Positions 17,812 to 28,971 of a stretch of DNA of 62,403 nt are shown piece by piece. Both the position numbers and the translations under genes were made by a program. The DNA comes from Caballeronia sp. INDeC2 (lineage in GTDB: Bacteria; Pseudomonadota; Gammaproteobacteria; Burkholderiales; Burkholderiaceae). The stretch's first letter is position 1. Each line of letters begins with the position of its first letter. The DNA lies in assembly GCF_023631325.1 (NCBI RefSeq), contig NZ_JALQDG010000023.1, positions 1 to 62,403 on the forward strand, read 5' to 3'. The notes beneath the pieces are model-generated. The model saw only the letters and a program-made list of their open reading frames with translations, ran no database searches and was not told the DNA's origin.

Positions 17812-18789
17812 TCAAGCCGCGGCGAGCCGCGCGGGCAGGACGGCGCGCAGTGCGCTGCGGTCCTGCCTCGGGCTCGTGCCGAAGCGCGTGCGATACGTGC
17901 GCGAGAAGTGCGACGGCGATTCGAATCCGCACGCGACGCACACGGCGAGAATCGACATGTCGGTCTGCTGAAGCAGTTCGCGTGCGCGAACGAGGCGCAG
18001 GCCGAGATAGAAATGCGTCGGTGTGTCCTTCAATATTGAACAGAAGAGCCGTTCGAGCTGACGCCGCGTGACGCCGATGGACTCGGCGAGCGCATCGGGC
18101 GAGAGCGGTTCCTCCATGTGCTGCTCCATCAGCTCGATTACCTGAATCAGCTTGCGATTGTGGATGCCGTAGCGCGCCGCAATTTGCAGACGCTGATGAT
18201 CCGAGCGCTGCCTGATGCGCCCGAGCACGAACTGCTCCGACACCTGCGCGGCGAGGCTCGCGCCGTGCTCGCGCCCGATCACGTCGAGCATCAGATCGAT
18301 CGACGCCGTGCCGCCCGCGCACGTGATGCGCCGCGTGTCGATTTCGAAGAGTTCCTGACTCGTCTCGATGGCCGGATAGCGTTCGGCGAACGCCGCCGCC
18401 GCTTCCCAGTGCAGCGTCGCGCGCTTGCCCGCGAGCAGCCCCGCTTCGGCGAGGATGAAGCTGCCGGTGTCGATACCGCCGAGCGTCGCGCCCGCGCGGT
18501 CGAGCCGCTTGAGCCAATCGCCGATCGCGCGCGTGTAGCCCGAGAGCGGCTCGAATCCCGACACGACGAACACCGTGCGCGCGCCGCTCACCTGATCGAA
18601 CGCGCTCTCCGCATTGAGCGTGATGCCGTTGCTCGCGGCGACGGGCCCGCCATCGGCACTGACGATATGCCAGCGATACAGATCGCCCGCGAAGCGATTG
18701 GCGACGCGCAGCGGCTCGATCGCGGACATGAATCCGATCGACGAGAATTCGGGCAGCAAAAGGAAATGGAAATCGTGGGGAGCGGACAT
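17812..18789 (-). CDS. GlxA-type AraC regulator of the GbdR/CdhR class
   Basis: 325 residues from the ATG at 18789; a start further upstream is possible but the DJ-1/PfpI domain begins at MSAPHDFHFLLLPEFS. That domain (residues ~5-170) binds small ligands. It is followed by an AraC double helix-turn-helix (residues ~210-310) with LAESIGVTRRQLERLF and AVCVACGFESPSHFSRTYR. In Pseudomonas, GbdR (glycine betaine/dimethylglycine) and CdhR (carnitine) are regulators of exactly this layout and control dgc, gbc and caiX-cdh genes. Which of the two this is cannot be decided from sequence alone. Convergent overlap-free spacing of 2 bp to the porin means shared 3' ends. Confidence 0.75.
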   Translation of the reverse strand: MSAPHDFHFLLLPEFSSIGFMSAIEPLRVANRFAGDLYRWHIVSADGGPVAASNGITLNAESAFDQVSGARTVFVVSGFEPLSGYTRAIGDWLKRLDRAGATLGGIDTGSFILAEAGLLAGKRATLHWEAAAAFAERYPAIETSQELFEIDTRRITCAGGTASIDLMLDVIGREHGASLAAQVSEQFVLGRIRQRSDHQRLQIAARYGIHNRKLIQVIELMEQHMEEPLSPDALAESIGVTRRQLERLFCSILKDTPTHFYLGLRLVRARELLQQTDMSILAVCVACGFESPSHFSRTYRTRFGTSPRQDRSALRAVLPARLAAA

Positions 18790-18909
18790 CGGATCGATCG
18801 ATAGAGGCGGGTCGATGAGCAAGCCGTCCACGCTAGCAAGCGCAAAAAACGCGCGCAATCCGGCGCGCCCCGTAGGGCGGCCGAAGTCGATGCCGATATC
18901 GATGCCGAG

Positions 18910-21900
18910 TCAGGCGCTCGCGAGCGCGTTGGTGAGCGTGCGCGCGACGGTCGCGAGCTGCGGTTCGACGACGAGATCGGTGTGCCTGCCATCGATCTGC
19001 ATGACCTGCAAGCCGTGCTTCGCGACGCGTTGCCAGACCGGCAGCGGATCGCTGCGCGAGTTGTCGAGCAGGCTCGCGCGCACGTAGACGATCGGGCCGC
19101 CTTCATAGCGGCGCGGCTTGTAGGTCGACATCGCGACGCGCATCGATTCGCGCACGCGCTGCAGCACGGGCGGCAACGCGGCCGCATCGGGCGCGGGCTT
19201 GTGCGCCTGCTTGCCCATGCGCATGCGCACGCGGTCGGTGATCACCGCCGCCTTGCCGCGCATGTAGCCGAAGCGCTGGCTCGCTTCGAGCGAGCGCAAT
19301 TCGCGCAGCCGTTCCACGACCACCGCGGCCTGATAGCGCGTCCACTGTGTCAAAGGCAGGCAGCGCGTGTGGACGTAGGTATCGAGCAGGCAGAGCATCT
19401 CGATCTTCTCGCCCGCCGCGACGAGCTGTTGCGCGATCTCAAACGCGATCAGCCCGCCGAACGAATAGCCGACGAGCGCATACGGCCCGTTCGGCTGCAC
19501 CTCGCGCATGCGCTGCAGGTAGCCGCGCGCCATTTCTTCGACGTTGTGCTGCGGCGCTTCGTCGCCGTCCAGGCCGAGCGCCTGCAGGCCGTAGACGGGC
19601 CGCTCGTTTTGCACCATGCCCGCGAGCGTCAGGCACTCCATCACCGAACCGGTGATGCTGTGCAGCATGAAGAGCGGCCGGCCGCTGCCCGCGCGCATCT
19701 GCACGAGCGTCGAGTCTGCCGCGCGCGTGTCCGGATCGGCGGCGAGCACGGTGGCAAGACGCGCGATGGTCGGCGCGACGATCATCGTCGAAAGGGGCAG
19801 CGTGCGGCCGGTCGCGCGCGGCACGTCGGCGAGCATGCGCGCAGCGAGCAGCGAATGGCCGCCCAGTTCGAAGAAGTTGTCGTCGCGGCCGATCGGCGAG
19901 AAGCTGAAATGCTGCTCCCAGAGCGCGCACAGATACGCTTCGATTGCTTCGGCCGAATCGCCCGGCGCGGGCAGATCGCGCTTCACGCGCGTGAGCGACG
20001 GATGCTCGCGAATCTGATCGAGACACTCCGGATTGGCCAGCGACGACACGTTGCGCGCGGGCAGGCCGTTGACCGCATCGCGCGCGGCGGCTTCCGAAGG
20101 CTTGTTGTTGTGCGTGACGGGCAGCCCGTCGACCTTCACGATCACGTCGGGCACGAGCGCGGCGGAGCCCTGACGCGTGAGTTCTCGGCGCACGCGCGCG
20201 GCGAGCGCCGCATTCAGTTGCTCGCCTGGCCGCAACACGAGCAGCAGCACGATGCGCTGGCCTGCATCGCCCGCGTTGGCGCCGGTCTGGGCCACGACCA
20301 TCGCATGACGGATTTCGTGAATCTCGCTCAGGATGCGGTAGATCTCTCCCGGGCTCACGTTGATGCCGCGCACGTTGAGCACGCCGTCGCTGCGGCCGTG
20401 CAGGCGCGCGGAGCCTTCCGGCGAGAACTCGATCACGTCGCCGTGCGTCCACACGCCTTCGTTGGCCGCGAAATACGCCTTGTGAAAGCGCGAGCCGTCG
20501 TCGTCGCCGAAGAAACCGAGCGGTCGCGACGGGAACGGGTTCGTGCAGACGAGCTCGCCCGGCATGATCGTGCTTGCGCCCTGATCGAAGGCCTGCACGT
20601 CGAGGCCGAGGCTCTTGCACTGCGCTTCGCCCGCATAGACGGGCAGATTCGGATTGCCGAGCACGAAGCAGCCGATGATGTCCGTGCCGCCCGAAATCGA
20701 TTGCAACTGCAACTGCTTGACGTGATCGTAGACCCACTGGAACTGCGAGTCGTAGAGCACGGCGCCGGTGGACATCATCGCGCGCAGGGCGGACAGATCG
20801 AACTGCGCGCCGGGTTCGATGCCCGCATCCTCGCTCATCTTGAGATAGGCGGGACTCGTGCCGAAGACAGTCGCGCGCTCTCGGGCGACGAGGCGCCAGA
20901 GTGTGTCGACGGCGGCGACGGGACCGTCGTAGGTAATGATCTCGACGCCCGACGCGAGCACCGACATCTGCCAGTTCCACATCATCCACGAGCAGCTCGT
21001 GTGGAAGAAGAGCTTGTCGCCGGGACCGAAGTCGCTGTGCAGGCGATGCTCCTTCACGTGTTCGAGCAGCGTGCCGCCCGCGCCATGCACGATGCATTTC
21101 GGCTTGCCCGTCGTGCCGGACGAAAACATGACGAAGAGCGGATGATTGAACGGGAAGCGCTTCCATGCGAAGCGCATCGCGTCGCCCCGCACGATCAGCG
21201 AGCGCAATTCGTGCTGGCGCTGCGTCACCGTGCTCGGCAACTCCGTATCGTCGAGGCAGACGATATCGGTCAGCGTCGGCAGTTGCGCGGCCACCGCGGC
21301 GACGTGCCCCGAGAGCGAGCCGCCGGTGTCGAACGGGCGCTGCATCGTGTGCGCGAACATCATCGTCGGGTCGAGCGGCGCGAAGCGGTCGAGAATCGCC
21401 TGCACGCCGTTTTCCGGCGCGGCCGTCGAGAGTGTCGCCCCGAGCGCGGTCACGGCGAGCGCGGCGGTGATCGCTTCGCAGTCGTTGCGCATGATCGCGA
21501 CCACACGGTCGCCCGGCTTGAGGCCGAGCTCGGAGAGGGTCTGCGCGAGGCGCACGACACGCTCGCGCAACTCGCCGCGCGTGTAGGCGACGCGGCGGCC
21601 ATCGGCGAAGCACGAGGTGATCGCGGGGGCGTCATCGGGCGCGATGCGTTTGCCGAGCAGATTCTCGGCGTAATTCAATTCGACGTTGGGAAAAAAGCGC
21701 GCGGTTTCGCATTGATTGCCGATGCAGACCGGTTCATCCGATCCCGACCATTCGAGTCCGTGCGCCGATTCGAGAAAGCATTTCCAGAATTGCCGATATT
21801 CACGCGCCGAATAGACATGCAGTGCCGAATAGTCGGCGAATTGCTCGCCGGTCGCTTTCTGGAAGGCCTCGGTAAAGGCCGTCACGCGCGATGCGGAAAT

Positions 21901-21978
21901 CTGGTCGGCGGAAGGCGAGAACAGCGGTTCGCGCGCGTATAGCCGCGCTGTCTCTCGGATGGCGTCTTGGCGGTCCAT
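18910..21978 (-). CDS. Acetoacetyl-CoA-synthetase-like adenylation enzyme fused to carrier and thioesterase domains
   Basis: 1022 residues, against about 650-680 for ordinary acetoacetyl-CoA synthetase. Residues ~1-650 have that family's features: NVELNYAENLL, SSGTTGKPKCIVHG, SWMMWNW, STGAVLYDSQFQWVYDHV, GVWTHGDV, and the C-terminal lysine in THNNKPSE. A phosphopantetheine carrier domain follows, with FFELGGHSLLAARM and Ser709 as the attachment site. A type I thioesterase ends the protein, with GYSFGG (Ser839) and a likely catalytic His999. This A-T-TE order is that of a one-module NRPS-like enzyme. It sits between the GbdR/CdhR-like regulator and the divergent caiX. Carnitine cleavage by CdhC yields acetoacetate, so an acetoacetate-activating enzyme makes sense here; why it carries T and TE domains does not follow from that role. 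Confidence 0.8.
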   Translation of the reverse strand: MDRQDAIRETARLYAREPLFSPSADQISASRVTAFTEAFQKATGEQFADYSALHVYSAREYRQFWKCFLESAHGLEWSGSDEPVCIGNQCETARFFPNVELNYAENLLGKRIAPDDAPAITSCFADGRRVAYTRGELRERVVRLAQTLSELGLKPGDRVVAIMRNDCEAITAALAVTALGATLSTAAPENGVQAILDRFAPLDPTMMFAHTMQRPFDTGGSLSGHVAAVAAQLPTLTDIVCLDDTELPSTVTQRQHELRSLIVRGDAMRFAWKRFPFNHPLFVMFSSGTTGKPKCIVHGAGGTLLEHVKEHRLHSDFGPGDKLFFHTSCSWMMWNWQMSVLASGVEIITYDGPVAAVDTLWRLVARERATVFGTSPAYLKMSEDAGIEPGAQFDLSALRAMMSTGAVLYDSQFQWVYDHVKQLQLQSISGGTDIIGCFVLGNPNLPVYAGEAQCKSLGLDVQAFDQGASTIMPGELVCTNPFPSRPLGFFGDDDGSRFHKAYFAANEGVWTHGDVIEFSPEGSARLHGRSDGVLNVRGINVSPGEIYRILSEIHEIRHAMVVAQTGANAGDAGQRIVLLLVLRPGEQLNAALAARVRRELTRQGSAALVPDVIVKVDGLPVTHNNKPSEAAARDAVNGLPARNVSSLANPECLDQIREHPSLTRVKRDLPAPGDSAEAIEAYLCALWEQHFSFSPIGRDDNFFELGGHSLLAARMLADVPRATGRTLPLSTMIVAPTIARLATVLAADPDTRAADSTLVQMRAGSGRPLFMLHSITGSVMECLTLAGMVQNERPVYGLQALGLDGDEAPQHNVEEMARGYLQRMREVQPNGPYALVGYSFGGLIAFEIAQQLVAAGEKIEMLCLLDTYVHTRCLPLTQWTRYQAAVVVERLRELRSLEASQRFGYMRGKAAVITDRVRMRMGKQAHKPAPDAAALPPVLQRVRESMRVAMSTYKPRRYEGGPIVYVRASLLDNSRSDPLPVWQRVAKHGLQVMQIDGRHTDLVVEPQLATVARTLTNALASA

Positions 21979-22422
21979 TATCCAGGCCTTTGATTTGGAA
22001 GCGTGTAGTAAACAGCTATGGGCTCGGCGGCGTCGCGGGAAACCTCTCCATTTCGTTTGGCCGAGCCATTGCCGAGCCGAGCATAGCCCTTTGCCGGCAC
22101 ATTACCCGGTTAGAAATCCTTGCTATGTGCGACCACCCACAAAGGCCGTGGCGTTTCGGCAAAGATTGCCCTTGCGCAAGGGCCTCGGGCGTGCATTCCC
22201 GCGCCGAAGGACGGAATAAATGCGCATCCATTCCGGGCTTGTCAGTTCAATGCGCGTTAACACTATGGTGTCCGTGTGCTCCGCGCCGTCATGGCCGCGA
22301 GGTCGCAAGCGGTCAAGTGGCGGTCGCACGCGGGCGTTCGGGCGCTTTTATGCGGCGGTACTTTTGATGCACGCCGGCACTCGAACCGGCGCATCGATTC
22401 AACCCTCAATGGAAGGCTCGTC
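21979..22422. other. 444-bp divergent region with a stem-loop upstream of the A-T-TE gene
   Basis: The region separates the A-T-TE gene (-) and the caiX-like gene (+) and must hold both promoters. No credible open frame is seen. At 22015-22087 a nested dyad is present: outer arms GCTATG/CATAGC and inner GGCTCGGC (22021-22028), which can pair with either of two GCCGAGCC copies (22060-22067 or 22071-22078). It lies about 36 bp upstream of the A-T-TE start, so it would be in its leader RNA if transcription starts beyond it. Nothing else is recognisable. Confidence 0.45.
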
Positions 22423-23373
22423 ATGACACAACGCCTGATTTTCACTTTGCTCTTCGCCGGCGCGTGTGCCGCGTTCGCCGTTGCGCCGGCCGCGCATGCG
22501 GAGGATGCGAGTTGCCGCACGGTGCGCTTCGTCGATATCGGCTGGACCGACATCACGTCGACGACGGCGCTCGCGTCGGTCGTCTTCGAGGGGCTCGGCT
22601 ATGCGCCGCGGACCACAGTCGCGTCGGTGCCGATTTCGCTCGCGGGCTTGAAGAGCAAGCAGATCGACGTGTCGCTCGGCTACTGGTGGCCGGTGCAGCA
22701 AAAGGCGGTCGAGCCGTTCCTGGAAGCGAAGAGCATCGAGAAGCTCGAACCGCCGAATCTGTCGGGCGCGAAGGCGACGCTCGCGGTGCCGTCGTACGCG
22801 TATGACGCGGGCATCAAGACGTTTGCGGATATCGCGAAACATCGCGACGAGCTGGGCGGCACGATCTACGGCATCGAGCCTGGCAGCAGCGCGAACGCGA
22901 AGATCCAGAAGATGATCGACACGAACCAGTTCGGACTGGGCGGATTCAAGCTCGTGCAGTCGAGCGAGGCGGGGATGCTCGTGACGGTGGAGCGCGCGAT
23001 CCGCGAGAAGAAGCCTGTTGTGTTTCTCGGCTGGGAGCCGCATCCGATGAACATACAGATGAAGATCAATTACCTCGCCGGTGGGGATGAGGTGTTTGGG
23101 CCGAACTATGGCGAGGCGCGCGTTTATACGCTGACCAATACGGATTTTTTGACGCGGTGTCCTAATGCGGGGAAGTTTGTTTCCAATCTGCGGTTTACGA
23201 CCGATCTCGAGAATCGGTTGATGCAGCCTGTGATGAATAAGGAACGACCTGCCGATGCGGCCAAGGCTTATCTCAAGAAGAACCCGCAGGTGTTGGATGC
23301 CTGGCTCGCAGGTGTGAAGACTGTCGATGGGAAGGATGGGTTGCCGGCGGTTCGGCAGTATCTGGGGCTTTGA
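22423..23373 (+). CDS. caiX: Carnitine/betaine-type periplasmic binding protein (CaiX-like)
   Basis: 316 residues from the ATG at 22423, picked because a clear signal peptide (MTQRLIFTLLFAGACAA..., cut near AHA at 26) begins there. The mature part is closely parallel to the ChoX-like protein at 13994: VDIGWTDITSTTAL, SLGYWWPVQQKAV, YGIEPGSSANAK and VFLGWEPHPMN. In Pseudomonas, caiX precedes cdhC-cdhA-cdhB and its product delivers carnitine to the shared Cbc transporter core. Here it also precedes cdhCAB, but 628 bp of repeat DNA intervene. The last third of the gene has visibly fewer GC-ending codons than the first two thirds. Ligand assignment rests on gene order. Confidence 0.75.
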   Translation: MTQRLIFTLLFAGACAAFAVAPAAHAEDASCRTVRFVDIGWTDITSTTALASVVFEGLGYAPRTTVASVPISLAGLKSKQIDVSLGYWWPVQQKAVEPFLEAKSIEKLEPPNLSGAKATLAVPSYAYDAGIKTFADIAKHRDELGGTIYGIEPGSSANAKIQKMIDTNQFGLGGFKLVQSSEAGMLVTVERAIREKKPVVFLGWEPHPMNIQMKINYLAGGDEVFGPNYGEARVYTLTNTDFLTRCPNAGKFVSNLRFTTDLENRLMQPVMNKERPADAAKAYLKKNPQVLDAWLAGVKTVDGKDGLPAVRQYLGL

Positions 23374-24001
23374 AGGTTTTGTCTTTGCTTTCGCCGGATC
23401 CCGTTGTCGTGTCGTCTTAGCGTTGTCCCTCTGTGCTGCTGCAAAGAAAGTAACCAAAGAAAGCACCTCACTCGCCTAAGTGTCGCCCCCAAGGGCCTAT
23501 TCGGGCTTGGCTCGCGCGCGGTTCGACGAGCCGGTTGTTGTAGGGCGCTGGTTCAGCACGAAAGAGCTTCGGCACAGCGCTACGCGCTGCCTTCGGGTCT
23601 GCAAGGGAAGCAAACGGAGCACATGTGCAGTGCATTGAGATGACGGTGTCAGCAACGAAGCGCACGCAGACCCGATTGACCCATCGGCCGCGAAGCGGGC
23701 CGGAGCCATTTCGTGCTGAACCAGTTCGTTCTTTGGTGCGATAAGTCAGACCGTGCGCGGTCCAAGTCCTTATCTGCTTGTGAGGGCACTCGCTACAGCC
23801 GGGCCATTTCGCCAATCGCCTGTGCCGCGGCCGGCGTGAAGTGCTTAGGCTGGGGATAGCTGTTTCTTTGGTCACTTTCTTTGCAGCAGCAAAGAAAGTG
23901 ACCCCCGCCCCGGGGAGGGGCAGTGCTAATAGACCGACAAGAAATCAGGACTTCATAAAAAAGAACAGGAAACCTAACCAAGTTCCAAAAGGAGAAAAAC
24001 C
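23374..24001. repeat. Inverted-repeat-bounded dispersed intergenic element between caiX and cdhC
   Basis: A 28-bp terminal inverted repeat with one mismatch bounds 23435-23890: the left end starts GCTGCTGCAAAGAAAGTAAC, and the right end is its reverse complement at 23863-23890. The right end also forms a perfect 14-bp stem with a 4-base loop (23871-23902), followed by CCCCGCCCCGGGGAGGGGC and GCTAATAGACCGACAAG. Inside are smaller dyads and short open frames on both strands. I regard these frames as by-products, because the same words recur at 60241-60400 in another arrangement. There is no transposase. The last 24 bases before cdhC hold its ribosome binding site, AAGGAG. Confidence 0.75.
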
Positions 24002-24931
24002 GTGAACTACGAAGTGATAGTAACGTGCGCAGTAACGGGCGCCGGCGACACGACGTCGAAACACCCCGCCATCCCCATAACACCGAAGCAAATAGCAGAA
24101 GCAGCAATAGAAGCGGCCCGCGCTGGCGCAACAGTCGCCCACTGTCACGTCCGCGATCCAAAAACGGGCAGAGGCAGCCGAGACCCCGCGTTGTACAGGG
24201 AAGTAGTGGACCGCATTCGATCGTCGGAAACCGACGTCATCATCAACCTCACAGCCGGCATGGGCGGTGACCTCGAAATCGGCCCGGGCGAGGACCCGAT
24301 GCGCTTCGGCAAGGGCACGGACCTCGTCGGCGGCTTGACGCGCCTCGCGCACGTCGAAGAGCTGCTGCCCGAAATCTGCACATTGGATTGCGGCACGCTC
24401 AACTTCGGCGACGGCGATTACATCTACGTCTCGACGCCCGCGCAACTGCGAGCCGGCGCGAAACGCATCCAGGAACTCGGCGTAAAGCCCGAACTGGAAA
24501 TCTTCGACACGGGCCACCTGTGGTTCGCCAATCAGCTGCTGAAAGAAGGCATGCTCGATGACCCGCCGCTCTTTCAATTGTGCATGGGCATTCCGTGGGG
24601 CGCGCCGCCCGACACCGGCACGATGAAAGCAATGGTGGACAACCTGCCGCCCGGCGCGCACTGGGCGGGCTTCGGGATCGGGCGCATGCAGATGCCGATG
24701 GCCGCGCAGGCAATGCTGCTCGGCGGCCACGTGCGCGTCGGGCTCGAAGACAACCTGTGGCTCGATCGCGGCGTGCACGCGACCAACGGCTCGCTCGTGC
24801 AGCGCGCCGTCGAAATCATCGAACGTTTGGGCGCACGCGCGCTCACGCCCGCCGAAGGACGCAAGAAGCTCGGACTTCCTCCACGCGGCGAACGTCCGCT
24901 GGAAAAGCGCATCGCCGAACAATTCGCCTGA
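24002..24931 (+). CDS. cdhC: Dehydrocarnitine cleavage enzyme CdhC (BKACE family)
   Basis: 309 residues starting at a GTG (24002), with AAGGAG placed 8 bp upstream. It is a beta-keto acid cleavage enzyme (BKACE, DUF849): a TIM barrel with a zinc site seen in AHCHVRDP near residue 45 (His-x-His) and conserved GWGAPP-like [12 protein letters not shown] near 198. It condenses 3-dehydrocarnitine with acetyl-CoA and releases acetoacetate and betainyl-CoA. The neighbouring cdhA supplies dehydrocarnitine, and cdhB hydrolyses the betainyl-CoA. BKACE paralogues act on other keto acids (for example in lysine fermentation), but this gene set makes carnitine the clear choice. It is 29 bp upstream of cdhA. 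Confidence 0.9.
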   Translation: MNYEVIVTCAVTGAGDTTSKHPAIPITPKQIAEAAIEAARAGATVAHCHVRDPKTGRGSRDPALYREVVDRIRSSETDVIINLTAGMGGDLEIGPGEDPMRFGKGTDLVGGLTRLAHVEELLPEICTLDCGTLNFGDGDYIYVSTPAQLRAGAKRIQELGVKPELEIFDTGHLWFANQLLKEGMLDDPPLFQLCMGIPWGAPPDTGTMKAMVDNLPPGAHWAGFGIGRMQMPMAAQAMLLGGHVRVGLEDNLWLDRGVHATNGSLVQRAVEIIERLGARALTPAEGRKKLGLPPRGERPLEKRIAEQFA

Positions 24932-24960
24932 ATCCAAGAGAACACAAAGGACACATCGAC

Positions 24961-25908
24961 ATGCAAGTGAAGCAATTCGCCGCGCTCGGCGCGGGTGTGA
25001 TCGGCAGCGGCTGGGTGGCGCGCGCGCTCGGAGCAGGCCTCGATGTCACCGCGTGGGACCCGGCCCCCGGCGCCGAGGCGCAGCTTCGCGCGAACGTCGC
25101 GAACGCGTGGCCCGCGCTCGAACGCGTCGGCTTGGCGAAGGGAGCGTCGCAAGAGCGGCTGCGTGTCGTATCGACGGTCGAGGAATGCGTCGCCAACGCG
25201 GATTTCATCCAGGAAAGCGCGCCCGAGCGCGAGGAACTGAAGCTCGCGCTGCACGAGCGCGTGAGCCGCGCGGCGAAGCCCCAAGCGATCATCGCGTCGT
25301 CGACGTCCGGGCTCCTGCCGAGCGATTTTTACGCGCGCGCCGTCAATCCCGCGCGCTGCGTCGTCGGGCATCCGTTCAATCCGGTGTATCTGCTGCCGCT
25401 CGTCGAAGTGCTCGGCGGCGAAGCGACGTCGGGCGAGGCGATCGATGCGGCCATGAGCTTCTACGCGTCCATCGGCATGCGGCCTCTGCGCGTGCGCAAG
25501 GAAGTCCCGGGTTTCATCGCCGACCGGCTGCTCGAAGCGCTGTGGCGCGAGGCGCTTCATCTCGTGAACGACGGCGTCGCGACGACCGGCGAAATCGACG
25601 ACGCCATCCGCTACGGCGCGGGCATCCGCTGGTCGTTCATGGGCACGTTTCTCACCTACACGCTGGCGGGCGGCGAGGCGGGCATGCGACACTTCATGCA
25701 GCAATTCGGCCCCGCGCTCGAATTGCCGTGGACGAAGCTCGTCGCGCCGGCGCTGACCGACGAGCTCATCGACCGCGTGGTGGACGGCACGTCGCAACAG
25801 ACGAACGGGCGCGGCATCAAGGAGCTGGAGCGCTATCGCGACGACTGCATCGCGAGCGTGATCGAGGCGATTGCACAGGCGAAGGCGCGTCACGGCATCG
25901 AAGACTAG
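24961..25908 (+). CDS. cdhA: L-carnitine dehydrogenase CdhA
   Basis: 315 residues from the ATG at 24961; earlier in-frame codons overlap cdhC. The N-terminal Rossmann motif [14 protein letters not shown] starts near residue 10. The family signature of 3-hydroxyacyl-CoA dehydrogenases follows: QESAPER near 85, SSTSGLLPS near 113 and the catalytic histidine in [16 protein letters not shown] near 137. The enzyme oxidises the 3-hydroxyl of L-carnitine to 3-dehydrocarnitine with NAD+. In some species cdhA is fused to the thioesterase; here the two are separate. It is central in cdhC-cdhA-cdhB with gaps of 29 and 10 bp, so one mRNA is likely. Confidence 0.92.
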   Translation: MQVKQFAALGAGVIGSGWVARALGAGLDVTAWDPAPGAEAQLRANVANAWPALERVGLAKGASQERLRVVSTVEECVANADFIQESAPEREELKLALHERVSRAAKPQAIIASSTSGLLPSDFYARAVNPARCVVGHPFNPVYLLPLVEVLGGEATSGEAIDAAMSFYASIGMRPLRVRKEVPGFIADRLLEALWREALHLVNDGVATTGEIDDAIRYGAGIRWSFMGTFLTYTLAGGEAGMRHFMQQFGPALELPWTKLVAPALTDELIDRVVDGTSQQTNGRGIKELERYRDDCIASVIEAIAQAKARHGIED

Positions 25909-26340
25909 AGGAACCACGATGATCTATCGCGATACGGTCAAGCCGGAATGGGTCGATTACAACGGCCATCTGCGCGATGCGTTCTACATGCTGATCTACA
26001 GCCTCGCGACCGATGCGTTCATGGACCGCATCGGTCTCGACGACGCGGGCCGCCGCGCGCGGCAGCGCACGCTCTTCACGCTCGAAGCGCACATCAGCTA
26101 TCTGCGCGAGATCAAGGAAGGCGCTGCGGTGCGGGTCGAAGCGCGCGTGATTGCGCACGACAAGAAGCGCATTCATCTGTACATGGAAATGTTCGAGGGC
26201 GATGCCGCCGAGCCGGTGTCGGCGTGCGAGCAGATGATGATGCACATCGATTCGAGCGGCGCGCCGAAGTCCGCATCGTTCGATGACGACATCGCCGCGC
26301 GCATCGCCGCCGAGCCGGCCGTCGCGTTGAAGGACGCGCG

Positions 26341-28581
<2,241 letters not shown>

Positions 28582-28971
28582 GATGAAACGCTCCGGTGTG
28601 GCTGGGATTGCAAAGATCCCTCACGAGACGAGTATCGACCTTCCAATGATTGGAAGGTCAAGGGCGCAATGCACGGCGTCGCGCGATCGTGGAATACGTC
28701 GGAAACGATCGTATTCGAACGACGAAACGCGCGTCATTCAGTGCTTTTAACCGGCATCTGGTGCATTCTTCGGCATGCCGGAGCGCTTTTATACGCTTCG
28801 TCTTGCCTATCGTCAGCGGATAAGTTAAAACCCGAATTTCGAGATAATGCTCGTGGCGCGCCGCGCGGGGAAATGAGGCGGCGTCGGGCCGCTTGCGAGC
28901 GTGCCGTAGATCGATCCCGAACCGGGTCGCGCGACAACCCATATCGAAAGAAGAACCGGATTTCCATTCGA
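28582..28971. other. 390-bp divergent region between copA and the DUF1254 lipoprotein gene
   Basis: The copA-proximal part holds the CueR-type promoter at 28631-28661. The rest (28670-28970) shows no convincing gene on either strand; open frames extend through it but lack ribosome binding sites and family-like sequence. An AT-rich patch at 28815-28855 (GGATAAGTTAAAACCCG, then GAGATAATG) is the best place for a promoter of the lipoprotein gene. The bases AAAGAAGAACCGG at 28947-28959 are purine-rich but too far upstream to be an ideal ribosome binding site. Confidence 0.45.
28631..28661 (-). promoter_or_regulatory. CueR-type copper-responsive promoter of copA
   Basis: On the minus strand a -35 TTGACC (28661-28656) and a -10 GATACT (28636-28631) are separated by exactly 19 bp. 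The spacer region contains the palindrome GACCTTCC-N7-GGAAGGTC. A 19-bp spacer with ACCTTCC/GGAAGGT arms is the hallmark of MerR-family CueR promoters, as at E. coli copA. It ends about 50 bp before the copA start. Confidence 0.88.

Noticed and set aside
18982..21942. 986-codon plus-strand frame opposite the A-T-TE gene
   Set aside because: The minus strand carries intact adenylation, carrier and thioesterase motifs; the plus frame has none and is a compositional shadow.
23404..23875. Short frames in the caiX-cdhC element (for example with the peptide LCCCKESNQRK)
   Set aside because: They fall in a dispersed repeat, occur in both strands, lack ribosome binding sites, and similar peptides appear in the other repeat copies.
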